A DNA stretch of 64,000 nt from RYN-111 sp963760125 (GCA_963760125.1 CAVXBV010000009.1:62001-126000), one strand, 5' to 3'. Positions 44,474 to 52,775 are shown, counted from the stretch's first letter. A program made the numbers and translations. Notes: a model not told the origin generated them from the letters alone.

Positions 44474-44841
44474 GGCGTGTTCCCGTCGTCCTCGAGGCCT
44501 TCGTGAAGGAGGTCCACTCCTTGTCTCGGGGCCTTGACCCCCCCGTCCCGCCACACGATCGGGTGACTCTCTGTGATCGCAGCGTTGTGACAACGGCCAC
44601 GGTTGGGGCGGGAACAGCCCGTGTGACCTGCGTCTGATGGTGGTTCACCCGTGCAGAGGGTGACGTTCGTCGCTTGCTGACTGCTAGCAATTGCAAGCAC
44701 TCCTGCCTAGCGTTCTGCGTCAGATCAGCCCCGCCGCGAGCACGCGCTCCGGCCCGAGACCCGAGAGGGAGGTGAGGTCCCACCCCCGCCAGGACGACTC
44801 CATCCAGGGGTCGCAGCCGGCCGGGGAAGCGACCCCAGCAC
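44474..44841. other. Divergent intergenic region, 368 bp
   Basis: Lies between the protease (minus) and RlpA-like gene (plus). Apart from the palindrome at 44682-44699 nothing coding is seen. No convincing -35/-10 pair could be assigned for either gene. Confidence 0.5.
44682..44699. promoter_or_regulatory. 18-bp operator-like palindrome
   Basis: TGCTAGCAATTGCAAGCA is symmetric around AATT except for one A/A position. It lies 143 bp upstream of the RlpA-like start and 209 bp upstream of the protease start, in the shared control region. Confidence 0.5.
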
Positions 44842-45843
44842 ATGACCCGACGCACCCGTCCCAGCCATGCCGAACCCCTGTACGCCAACGCCCTCCTCTC
44901 GGAGGTCCCCGCCGAGGCGACCGACCCCGACGCCGACCTGGCGCTGCCGACCGTGCTGAGCGCGCGCCGCCGTACGGCCCGCCGGGTCCTGGCCGCCGGT
45001 CTCGCGGCCGGCCTCGCGACCACCGCAGCCACCCTCGCTCTCCACCCGTCCGAGGACTCCGCCACGGACCTGTCCGCCGGGACCAGTGCCAGCGCCCAGT
45101 CCGACGGGCTCAGCGCCGAGGCCGCGACGACGCCGTCCGCCCTCCCCGCGACCACGAGCAGTCCGCTCACGTCCCGGGCCCCGCGCGCCAGCCGTAGCGC
45201 CGCGCGGACCGCCCTGCCGCCCGTCCCGACCAAGGTCGTCACGCAGGTGGTCGCCGTCGGCAGCAGCTTCTCCGGCGTGGCGTCCTGGTACGGCGGCCAG
45301 TTCCAGGGCCGCCGTACCGCCAGCGGGGAGCGCTTCGACACCAACGACTTCACCGCAGCCAGCAAGACGCTGCCGTTCGGCACGACGCTGCGCGTCTGCC
45401 ACCAGCAGCGCTGCGTCGTGGTGCGGATCAACGACCGCGGCCCGTACGTCGGAAAGCGCATCCTCGACCTGTCCCGCGCCGCCAAGGACGTGCTGGGGTA
45501 CGACGGGATCGGCTACGTCACGGCCACCCCCATCGCGCGCAAGACCGTGACCGTGGTGGACAAGGAGGCGCTCGCCGCGCAGCAGGTCGCCGCCCGCGCC
45601 GCGGAGGTCACAGCTGCCCGCGCTCGTCGGGCCGCCGCCGCGCACCGTGCGGCGGTCGCCAAGCGCGCGGCTGTCGCGAAGGCGCAGGCCGCTGCCGAGG
45701 CGGCCAGCCTCGCCGCGCAGGAGCGCGGACCGCTGGGCGACCTCGCCACGCTGCCGCCGGTGCCCGTCTCCACCGCCGCCGGCCTGCTCCTGGCCGGCTC
45801 GGGTGGCGTGCTGACCCTGCGCCGTCGCCGCGACGCCGCCTGA
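44842..45843 (+). CDS. RlpA-like double-psi beta-barrel secreted protein
   Basis: 333 residues. Hydrophobic segment at about 47-66 (VLAAGLAAGLATTAATLAL), a Ser/Thr/Ala-rich linker, then an RlpA domain (about 145-235): GVASWYGGQFQGRRTASGE, TLPFGTTLRV, RINDRGPYV and RILDLSRAA. RlpA proteins are peptidoglycan lytic transglycosylases or binders. The usual TAAH His before TLPFGT is Ser here (TAASKTLPFGT), so activity may be altered. A long Ala/Arg coiled coil (AAEVTAARARRAAAAHRAAV) follows, and the C-terminus has a second hydrophobic stretch and RRRR. Confidence 0.85.
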   Translation: MTRRTRPSHAEPLYANALLSEVPAEATDPDADLALPTVLSARRRTARRVLAAGLAAGLATTAATLALHPSEDSATDLSAGTSASAQSDGLSAEAATTPSALPATTSSPLTSRAPRASRSAARTALPPVPTKVVTQVVAVGSSFSGVASWYGGQFQGRRTASGERFDTNDFTAASKTLPFGTTLRVCHQQRCVVVRINDRGPYVGKRILDLSRAAKDVLGYDGIGYVTATPIARKTVTVVDKEALAAQQVAARAAEVTAARARRAAAAHRAAVAKRAAVAKAQAAAEAASLAAQERGPLGDLATLPPVPVSTAAGLLLAGSGGVLTLRRRRDAA

Positions 45844-45861
45844 CCCCTGCACGCCTGACCC

Positions 45862-45920
45862 GCTGCGCTCCTGGGCTGCGCTCCTGGGCTGCGCTTCTAG
45901 GCTGCGCTTCTAGGCTGCGA
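45862..45920 (+). repeat. 13-bp tandem repeat before enoyl-CoA hydratase gene
   Basis: Four full copies (45862, 45875, 45888, 45901) plus a 7-bp partial: two of GCTGCGCTCCTGG and two of GCTGCGCTTCTAG. The last two create TAGGCT at their junctions, a sequence used as a -10 elsewhere in the window. Confidence 0.85.
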
Positions 45921-45966
45921 GGAGCACCGCCGACCGGCCGGGTCGGCCTGATCTCCTGGAGTCACC

Positions 45967-46746
45967 GTGGTCCTCGTCATCGATCGGCCGTCCGAGGGTG
46001 TCGTGCTGCTCACGCTCGACCTGCCCGACCGGCGCAACGCCATGACCGACGAGATGACCGCCGCGTGGATCGACGCCGTCGACGGGCTGCGCGGTGACCC
46101 CGCCGTGCGCTGCGTCGTCGTGACCGGCGCGGGCAAGGCGTTCTGCGCCGGGGGAGACCTGTCGTGGCTGCGCAGCGGCGGTGCCACGGCGGCCGCGCTG
46201 CGCGAGAAGATGCTGCCGTTCTACCGCTCCTGGCTGTCCCTCCGGCTGCTCGACGTCCCCTCGATCGCTGCCGTGAACGGCGCGGCGGTCGGGGCCGGCG
46301 CCGCGCTCGCGCTGTCGTGCGACATCCGGTACGCCGGCGCGTCCGCCAAGCTGACCGTGCCGTTCGCCAAGCTCGGGATGCACGCCGGGATGGCGACCAC
46401 GCACACGCTCACCGAGGTGGTCGGCGTCGCAGCGGCCCGCGAGCTGCTGCTCACCGGCCGGGTGGTGGACGCCCCGGAGATGCTGCGCCTCGGGCTGTGC
46501 AGCGCCGTGCACGAGGACGCCGACCTGGTCCCGCAGGCCCTGGAGCGTGCCGCGGAGATCGCCGCCGGGGCTCCGCTCGCGCACCGGTTGCACAAGCAGG
46601 CGCTGCGCGACGGCGGACCGGACTCCCTCGAGGCGGCCTTGCAGTGGGAGGCGCTCGCCCAGCCGGTCACCATGGCGACGGCCGACCTGCAGGAGGGTCT
46701 GGACGCCCAGGCCGAGCGCCGTACCCCCCGGTTCACGGGCGCCTGA
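45967..46746 (+). CDS. Enoyl-CoA hydratase/isomerase-family protein
   Basis: 259 residues of the crotonase fold. The oxyanion-hole segments are GAGKAFCAGGDLSWL and AAVNGAAVGAGAALALSCD. The second catalytic Glu position of true hydratases (E in GxxPxxG) reads FAKLGMHAGMATTH, with no Glu visible, so it may be an isomerase or another crotonase reaction. Start GTG45967. No other fatty-acid genes are adjacent. Confidence 0.88.
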   Translation: MVLVIDRPSEGVVLLTLDLPDRRNAMTDEMTAAWIDAVDGLRGDPAVRCVVVTGAGKAFCAGGDLSWLRSGGATAAALREKMLPFYRSWLSLRLLDVPSIAAVNGAAVGAGAALALSCDIRYAGASAKLTVPFAKLGMHAGMATTHTLTEVVGVAAARELLLTGRVVDAPEMLRLGLCSAVHEDADLVPQALERAAEIAAGAPLAHRLHKQALRDGGPDSLEAALQWEALAQPVTMATADLQEGLDAQAERRTPRFTGA

Positions 46747-46805
46747 CCGCTCGTGGCTGACGACCACAGCCGACGAGCGCTGGCCGTCGACCGCCGACAT
46801 CAACA

Positions 46806-46871
46806 GAGCCCCTAGGGCACCCAGGCCCGTTCGCCTTCCCCTTGCGAACGGATCCGGGGCCCCAGGGGCTC
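46806..46871. terminator. Nested hairpin, probable bidirectional terminator
   Basis: Outer stem GAGCCCCT (46806-46813)/AGGGGCTC (46864-46871) and inner stem CCGTTCGC (46827-46834)/GCGAACGG (46844-46851), 60 bp after the enoyl-CoA hydratase-family gene. Confidence 0.5.
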
Positions 46872-46975
46872 CGTTGGCCCAGACGCTAGGAGGCGGCCCT
46901 GCCGCGCGTCAACGAGTCGGGCACCCACCCTGTGGAGGGGCCTGGGGACGCGGTGGGGACGACACGGCGTGTCCC

Positions 46976-47019
46976 TGTGGACAGGCTTGTCCACCGACTG
47001 TGGACAAGCGTGTGGACGA
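46976..47019. promoter_or_regulatory. Cluster of four DnaA-box-like sites
   Basis: TGTGGACAG (46976), TTGTCCACC (46987), TGTGGACAA (46999, exact match to the high-GC form TTGTCCACA) and TGTGGACGA (47011), in both orientations within 44 bp. Confidence 0.5.
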
Positions 47020-47287
47020 GAGGGACAAAGGCTCTGACCTGCACTGATGCAACCGGCCCCTGTGCACAGCAGAAACCTGGGCGGGCAAGGGGGAGGGGGC
47101 CGCCACGGGCGTCCCGTCGGACGCCCCGAAACCCCACGATCACGCCCCGTGACCCTCCGTCATGATCCACACAGGAGAAGGACATCGGGCGAACGACCTG
47201 AACCGGACCTCTCGGGCAGGGCAGCCCGTCGTCGCCGTACGGCGACACGGGGTCAGGGCAGCCGGTCGTCGGCGTGCGACGTCCGGG

Positions 47288-48670
47288 TCAGGCGGGGCCG
47301 TCCTCGCCGTACGGCGACCCCGCGTCGCCGTCGAGCTCGCCGTCCAGGTCCTTGTCGAGGGCGCGGAGCCCGGCGTCCCAGTCGATCGCCTCCGACGAGT
47401 CCGCAGCGTCCTCGGGAGCGTCGAGGTCCGCTGCTGACGGGAGCAGGTCCGGGTGCGCCCACAGCGCGTCCCGTCCGTCGACGCCCTTCTCCGCGGTGAG
47501 CCGCTCCCACAGCGCGGCGGCCTCCCGCAGCCGCCGCGGGCGCAGCTGCAGCCCGACCAGCGTCGCGAACGTCTGCTCGGCGGGTCCGCCGGTCGCCCGA
47601 CGGCGGCGGACGGTCTCGCGGAGCGCCACGGCGTGCGGCAGCGTCCTGGCAGCCGCCGTGTCGACGACCAGGTCGACCCAGCCCTCGACGAGCGCGAGGG
47701 CCGACTCGAGCCGGTCCAGCGCCTGCTGCTGAGCGGGGGTGGGCTCGAGCTCGAACAGGCCGGAGCCGAGCGCCTCCTGCATGGCCTCGGGGTGCGTCGG
47801 GTCGAAGGAACCGACGGCCCGCTCGATGGCCGACAGGTCGACCTCGATGCCGCGGCCGTAGGCGTCGACCGCGTCGTACAGGTGCGCCTTGAGCCAGGGG
47901 ACGTGTGCGAACAGCCGCTGATGGGCCGCCTCGCGCAGCGCCAGGTACAGCCGCACCTCGTCCAGCGGCACCTCCAAGCCCTCGGCGAACGCCGCGACGT
48001 TCGCCGGGAGGAGCGCAGACCGGCCCAGGGGGAGGCCGATCTCGCTGCTGCTGAGCACCTCGGTCCCGAGCGCACCCAGGGCCTGGCCGACCTGCGCGCC
48101 GAACACGAGGCCGCCGAGCTGTTCCATCACGCCGGCGAACGGGTTCGGTCCGAGGCCGGCGAGCATCCCGCCGATCTCCGGGGGCAGCTCCTGCCCCGCG
48201 AGCCCCTGCTGCATCGCCTGGCCCATAGCGGCCGTGACGCGACCGGCGACCGGGTCGACCAGCTGGCGCCAGGACGGCAGCGTGGCCTCGAGCCACGCGA
48301 GCCGTGACCACGCCTGCGGCTCCTGGCCCGCGGCGGGCAGCGACGTCACCGGGTCGAGCCAGACGTCCGCGAGCCGACCCGCGTCCGCGACCTCGCGCGT
48401 CTGGTCCGCGGTGAGCGGGACGTCGGCGTCCTTGAGCGCCCCGGCAGCCACCTCCTTCGCGAGGTCCCAGTTGACGGGGCCGCCGCTCCACGACATCAGC
48501 TTCTGCAGCTGGCCGAACAGGTCCCCGGGGTTGCCGCCGAACATCCCCCCGAACGTCCCGCCCAGCATCTTGGACAGGCCGAACGGGTCGTTCGGGTCCG
48601 GCTCCCCGTCGTCCCCGGAGCCCTCGCCGGAACCGCTGGGAGGTCCGAAGCCGAACGGCGGTCGGGTCAC
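47288..48670 (-). CDS. DUF2342-type zinc-metalloprotease-like protein
   Basis: 460 residues. A Gly/Pro-rich N-terminus (GGTFGGMFGGNPGDLFGQ) is followed by an all-helical body with LREAAHQRLFAHVPWLKAHL, the metalloprotease-like segment of this actinobacterial family (often labelled F420-associated or zinc-dependent protease), though a canonical HExxH is missing. The C-terminus is acidic. GTG48670 is set by overlap with a 15-codon leaderless upstream ORF (GTGA). Divergent from the SDR gene. Confidence 0.75.
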   Translation of the reverse strand: MTRPPFGFGPPSGSGEGSGDDGEPDPNDPFGLSKMLGGTFGGMFGGNPGDLFGQLQKLMSWSGGPVNWDLAKEVAAGALKDADVPLTADQTREVADAGRLADVWLDPVTSLPAAGQEPQAWSRLAWLEATLPSWRQLVDPVAGRVTAAMGQAMQQGLAGQELPPEIGGMLAGLGPNPFAGVMEQLGGLVFGAQVGQALGALGTEVLSSSEIGLPLGRSALLPANVAAFAEGLEVPLDEVRLYLALREAAHQRLFAHVPWLKAHLYDAVDAYGRGIEVDLSAIERAVGSFDPTHPEAMQEALGSGLFELEPTPAQQQALDRLESALALVEGWVDLVVDTAAARTLPHAVALRETVRRRRATGGPAEQTFATLVGLQLRPRRLREAAALWERLTAEKGVDGRDALWAHPDLLPSAADLDAPEDAADSSEAIDWDAGLRALDKDLDGELDGDAGSPYGEDGPA

Positions 48671-48714
48671 GGCCGGAGCTCCCGGCAGGCGCGCGCGGAC
48701 AGGCGTGAGGTCAT
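48667..48714 (-). CDS. 15-codon leaderless upstream ORF
   Basis: ATG48714 lies 6 nt after TACGTT (48726-48721). It encodes MTSRLSARACRELRP and its TGA overlaps the GTG start of the DUF2342-type gene as GTGA. Translation of the short ORF would couple to the main gene, which has only a weak site of its own. Confidence 0.5.
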   Translation of the reverse strand: MTSRLSARACRELRP

Positions 48715-48720
48715 GGGTCC

Positions 48721-48726
48721 AACGTA
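48721..48726 (-). promoter_or_regulatory. -10 element TACGTT for the upstream ORF/DUF2342 gene
   Basis: Matches TAnnnT and ends 6 nt before ATG48714. Confidence 0.45.
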
Positions 48727-48737
48727 ACCCGGCCACC

Positions 48738-49813
48738 ATGGGGGAACCTGTGCGTGTGGTCCGCTTCCGGCGAACATCCGCCGCCCCCGGCGTCGTTGCC
48801 GTCACGGGCGCCGCGACCGGACTCGGCCGAGCCCTCCTGGAGCGGCTGGCCTCCCTCGAGGACCTCGACGCGCTCATCGGCATCGACCCCGTTCCGGGTC
48901 GGCTGGACGGCGTCCTCTGGCGTGCCCTCGACGTCCGCGACCCGCTGCTCGCCTCCCGCCTGACCGGTGTTTCGGTCGTGGTGCACCTCGCGACGTCGTA
49001 CGACGCGAGCCTGCCCGCGTCGTCCCGGCGCGCGCTCAACGTCCGCGGGACCGCCAACGTCCTGGATGCGGCGCGTGAGGTCGGCGCCGCTCGGGTCGTG
49101 CTCGTGCACCGGCTCCGAGGTGTACGGCGCCCACCCCGCCGAGACGCCTGCCGCTGCCCGACGGCGCGCCGCTGCTGGCCGACCCGGAGGCCGGACAGCC
49201 TGCTCGCCGACCTGACCGAGGTCGAGCGCCTGGCCGATCACGCGCGACGGACCGGGCTGGACGTGACCGTCCTGCGTCCCGCCTCCCTCGTGGGCCTGCC
49301 CCCGGCGTACGACGCGGGGCTGCTGCGCCACCTCGCCGGGCCGCGGCTGCTCGCGGTCCACGGAACCGAGCCGCTGTGGCAGGTGTGCCACGTCGAGGAC
49401 CTGGTCACCGCGCTGGAGCTGGCCGCGCGGGGGCGGATCAGCGGGTCGTTCGCGGTGGCCAGCGCAGGGGGCGCTGGACCAGACGGCGGTGGAGGCGCTG
49501 GCCGGCCGGCGACGGCTCGAGCTGCCGGCCGCGGTGGCGCGTCTCGACCGCCCAGCGCCTGCAGCGCGCGGCGTGACGACGTCCTCGGCGCGCGAGCTCG
49601 ACCACCTGCTCGCCCCGCTCGTCGTCGCGGCGGACGGGCTGCGCGCGGCCGGCTGGGCGCCGACCTGGACCAACGAGCGGGCGCTGCAGGCGCACGTGCT
49701 GGCCCGCTCCGGTGAGCCCGCGCGGGACGGCGTACACCGCCGCCGGGGCGACCGTCGCCCTGCTCGGCACCGCGGCGCTGGTCCGCGAGGCCCGGCGGCG
49801 TCGACGGCGCTGA
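48738..49813 (+). pseudogene. SDR/epimerase-like NAD-binding protein, five frameshifts
   Basis: A nucleotide-binding start VVAVTGAATGLGRALLERL and later TVLRPASLVGLPP and WQVCHVEDL segments mark an extended SDR (NAD-dependent epimerase/dehydratase family). The frame breaks near 49106-49109, 49146-49148, 49193-49195, 49464-49471 and 49717-49724. Each break is explained by one extra base, and removing five bases gives a continuous 356-residue protein containing SEVYGAHPAE and ending in an Arg-rich tail at TGA49813. Either the assembly has insertion errors here or the gene is inactive. Confidence 0.7.
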
Positions 49814-49822
49814 GGTCCGCTC

Positions 49823-49828
49823 TACGCT
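49823..49828 (+). promoter_or_regulatory. -10 element TACGCT, leaderless moaE
   Basis: TACGCT ends 6 nt before GTG49835. Confidence 0.45.
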
Positions 49829-49834
49829 GAGCGG

Positions 49835-50245
49835 GTGCTGGTCGAGATCCGTGACGCGCCGTTCGAGGTCCAGGAGGTCCTGGACGCCGTCGCCGACCCG
49901 GCCGCCGGGGGCGTGGTGTCGTTCACCGGCCTCGTCCGGGCGACCGACGGTGGCCGCGAGGTGACGGCGCTTGAGTACTCCGCGCACCCCTCGGCGCTGG
50001 CGGCGATGGAGGCCGTGGTCGCGACGGTCGTCGCCGACTGCGGGCTGGTCCGCGCTGCGGCGCTGCACCGGGTGGGTCTGCTGGAGGTGGGTGAGGTGGC
50101 CGTCGTCGTCGCCGCCTCGGCGGGCCACCGCGACGCGGCGTTCGCCGGCGCCCGTCGCCTCATCGACGATCTGAAGGCGCAGGTGCCGATCTGGAAGCAC
50201 CAGGTGTTCGCCGACGGGAGCGAGGAGTGGGTAGGAACACCCTGA
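49835..50245 (+). CDS. moaE: Molybdopterin synthase catalytic subunit
   Basis: 136 residues. GGVVSFTGLVR, the LEYSAHPSAL strand, HRVGLLEVGEVAVVV and the active-site VPIWKHQVFADGSEEWVG are all characteristic of MoaE, which transfers sulfur from MoaD thiocarboxylate to cyclic pyranopterin. No moaD or other moa gene is adjacent. Confidence 0.95.
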   Translation: MLVEIRDAPFEVQEVLDAVADPAAGGVVSFTGLVRATDGGREVTALEYSAHPSALAAMEAVVATVVADCGLVRAAALHRVGLLEVGEVAVVVAASAGHRDAAFAGARRLIDDLKAQVPIWKHQVFADGSEEWVGTP

Positions 50246-50321
50246 GAGGTCCTTTTCGTGACGGCCTCGCGGGGCTACGCTGAGGGTGTCTCGGCCCTCC
50301 GAAACCTCTGGACCGCTCTTC

Positions 50322-50531
50322 ATGCCCGCTTGGATCCTCTGGCTCAGCCCGGTGATCGTCTCGCCGATGCTCGCCATCGCGTGGATGTCCTACGCCGCAC
50401 GGCCCCGTGGGCCGATCGCCGCGATGGAGACGGTCGAGCAGTACGACCGTTTCCGGGCCGCCATCACGACGCCTGTCGTGATCCCCGAGTCGCGTCCCCG
50501 CCCCCGCCACCAGGCCCGCGTACACCGCTGA
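50322..50531 (+). CDS. Small membrane protein of unknown function
   Basis: 69 residues from ATG50322. One hydrophobic helix (AWILWLSPVIVSPMLAIAWM) and a cytoplasmic tail with TVEQYDRFRAAI. No family function known. A TACGCT hexamer lies about 45 nt upstream. Followed by a long inverted repeat. Confidence 0.65.
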   Translation: MPAWILWLSPVIVSPMLAIAWMSYAARPRGPIAAMETVEQYDRFRAAITTPVVIPESRPRPRHQARVHR

Positions 50532-50604
50532 CCCACCGGCACCTGGCCGCACCTCCCAGCGGGGCCGGCCGGTCCCTGTCCGCGCGTGCGGGCGGCCGCG
50601 AGGG

Positions 50605-50650
50605 CATGTGCGAGTTCGCCGCGGTCCTGACCGGTCCGAACTCGCACATG
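50605..50650. repeat. Long inverted repeat / hairpin
   Basis: A perfect 14-bp stem CATGTGCGAGTTCG (50605-50618)/CGAACTCGCACATG (50637-50650), with an inner CGGTC-CT-GACCG stem inside the 18-nt loop. No U-tract. It may be a bidirectional terminator or a dispersed extragenic palindrome. Confidence 0.75.
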
Positions 50651-50749
50651 CAGCGGGCCGCGGCGTTCAGCCCGAGGGAGCGACAACGTGGGGATCCCGA
50701 CTCAAGCGCTCAGTCAGCGAACGGGGACAGCTCTACCCCTCGGTAGAGG

Positions 50750-52098
50750 TCAGGACCCGATGAGCACCGGCAGCGGAGCCCAGACGCAGATGCCCTGACG
50801 CGACGGGTGCTCCTCGGTGATCACGCAGACGTACCGGTTGTTGAGCGGCACGGGCGGGTCGGCCAGGGCTGAGGTGGTCATTCCCCCGACGATGACGGCG
50901 AGGACGGTGGCGGCGAGTGACGGCTCACGGGGTGGCTCCTGCGGTGGCACGAGCGTCGGCACGGCAGAGCAGCTCGAGGTCGCCTCGTCGACGTCGTGGC
51001 GCTCGCCGACTGGCAGGCGTCGACGGGCTCGACGCGGCTGAGCGCGGAGTGACGATCCGTTCCGGGCGTCCGGCGTCGGAGGTTGCCAGTGCGACGACCC
51101 GCACGCGGCTTCGGTGAGCCCGTCGAGGACTGTCCCGACGGCAGGTCGCGGTACGGCGTGCGTCTGCGCTGCGCCGCCTGCCGACGGGCGCGCTGCCGGC
51201 GGGGCGCTGCCAGCGTCGGCCGGTGGTGGCGGCGGCTGCGGTGGTCGGACGCCGGCGATCGCGTGGACGTCGGCGATCGCGAGCCGCGGACGACCAGCTG
51301 GACTGACGACGGCCTGGGCCGGCGCGAAGGTCTGCGCGGGCGCGCCGCCGCCGAGGCCGAACGGGCGCGACGAGCAGCCCGCCGAGGGCCGTCGACGCCG
51401 ATCGTGGCCGAGGGCAGCGGGGGCGGTCACGCGGCCCACGGCGGAGCGCAGCCGGTCGGCCCAGCCGAGGCCGGCGACCCACGGCGCGAGGACCGCGAGG
51501 CCCGCCGACGGGCAGGGTGCCGCCGCGCGGCGCGTACTCCTTGCGCAGGGCCTTGCGGGCCCGGGTGAGCACGGAGCGCACGGCCGGCTCGGTCATGCTG
51601 AAGCGGGCGCACAGCTCCTCGTAGCGACTGGCCCTCGACCTCGCGGGCCCACAGCAGCGCGGCCTGGCGGGCGGGCATCGCGTCGAGGGCGTCGAGCGCG
51701 GTGCGGGCCTCGTCGCGGGCCACCACGACGTCGGCGGTGTCGCGGCCGCCGCGGCTTGCCCTCGGGGACGTCGGCCATGGTGGTCGAGCGGCCGCGCACG
51801 CGCAGCCGGTCGATGACCAGCCGCCCGGTCACGACGGTCGTCCAGGCGCTCAGGTCGTCCTCGGTCGCGAGCTGGTCGCGGTGGGAGTAGGCCCGCAGCA
51901 GCGCCTCCTGGACGAGCTCCTCGGCCTCGTGGCGGTCGCCGAGCCGGCGGATGGCGTAGCGGTGCAGCCGCGGGCGGACCCGGCGCACGGCATCGTCGAA
52001 GTCGAGCGGCTCCGCGGGCCACCAGGCGCAGCGCCGGGCCGGCGGGCAACGAGGCTGCTCGGGTTGCGCCGTAGGGGCAGGTCGTGGGCAGTCGACAC
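50750..52098 (-). pseudogene. ECF-type sigma factor broken by several frameshifts
   Basis: Sigma-2 (RRLGDRHEAEELVQEALLRA, DLSAWTTVVTGRLVIDRLR) and sigma-4 (FSMTEPAVRSVLTRARKALR) regions are clear but sit in different frames. Breaks lie near 52012-52019, 51745-51754, 51624-51627 and 51500-51505. The joined product runs from GTG52098 (AGAGG upstream) through sigma-4 into a hydrophobic C-terminal part whose frame is uncertain; it may change again before the TGA at 50750. The distal frame has a possible membrane stretch (AATVLAVIVGGMTTSALA). The distal portion could be a separate gene. Confidence 0.55.
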
Positions 52099-52371
52099 TG
52101 GGGGACCTCTTCCGTCGGGGGCTGGGGGGCCCGACATCGAATGCAACGGAGGGAGGGGACGAACCTCGCGGGGTCGGGGCGAGAATCTTTTGCGTGAGAG
52201 GAGCTCGCGCGGGTCAAGTGTCCCGAACAGTCGACAGAGTGTGGCAAGTGTCCTGCCAGGCGCTGTGACGCTCAAGACACCTGCTTCAACGTGCCGACAC
52301 GACAAAGGTCACGGCCTGTCCGCCACGACCTCAACCCGGCCATCACGAGCCCACCGTCCGAGGAGCCCCTC

Positions 52372-52775
52372 ATGGAGCACGTCGTCTTCTTCCCCGCCCA
52401 CGACGGGTCGCCGGCCTTCCGCCGGCTGCCCTCCCTGGAGGAGGCGGTGCGCCTGGTCGAGCACCTGCGCAACGTGGAGGGCGTCAGCGAGGTCAGCTGC
52501 CACGCGCTGACCGAGGTCCCGCTGGCCTTCAAGGCGTACTACAGGTCGAGGTGCCCGGCGCCGCGCCGCAGCCCGAGGCGGCCCCGCAGCACGCGCTCGT
52601 CGCGGTCCCGGACCAGCCCGTGGAGCAGGCCCCCGCGGTCGAGGCGGTCGGCCCGGAGGAGGTCGCGGAGGCCGTCACGGTCGTCCCCGATGCCGCCGTT
52701 CCCGTGCTCGCCGGCAGCAACGGCCACGCGCCGGCGTCCACCGGTCCGTCCAGCCTGGGCTTCTTCTCCCGCTGA
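52372..52775 (+). CDS. Small conserved-looking protein, one frameshift
   Basis: ATG52372 follows GAGGAG. The first part, MEHVVFFPAHDGSPAFRRLP then EEAVRLVEHLRNVEGVSEVS, ends in FKAYYR. After a missing G near 52543-52545 the frame continues as VEVPGAAPQPEAAPQHAL to SLGFFSR at TGA52775, giving 134 residues. The Pro/Ala/Val-rich C-terminus is low complexity. Function unknown. Confidence 0.6.

Larger units (their letters stand above)
46747..47287. other. 541-bp non-coding region with hairpin and DnaA-box-like sites
   Basis: Between converging genes. It contains the nested hairpin at 46806-46871, the DnaA-box-like cluster at 46976-47019 and a 16-bp perfect palindrome GTCGCCGTACGGCGAC at 47231-47246, whose inner 14 bp recur at 47304-47317 in the adjoining gene's 3' end. 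No credible ORF. Confidence 0.55.

Noticed and set aside
40550..44506. Plus-strand 1318-codon frame over the kinase and protease
   Set aside because: Shadow of real minus-strand genes; composition is repetitive and lacks any motif.
44682..44720. CIRCE/HrcA operator
   Set aside because: AGCACTC follows the palindrome, but there is no matching GAGTGCTAA arm at the right distance.
46812..46994. 60-codon minus-strand ORF in the 46.7-47.3 kb gap
   Set aside because: Spans the hairpin and DnaA-box-like sites; Arg/Pro-rich with no start signal.
46976..47019. Chromosomal replication origin
   Set aside because: DnaA-box-like sites are present, but there is no dnaA, dnaN, AT-rich unwinding region or replication gene nearby.
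47231..47317. Repeated GTCGCCGTACGGCGAC palindromes as operator sites
   Set aside because: One copy lies in the coding end of the DUF2342-type gene (SPYGEDG codons) and the other just beyond it; a small local duplication explains both better than regulation.
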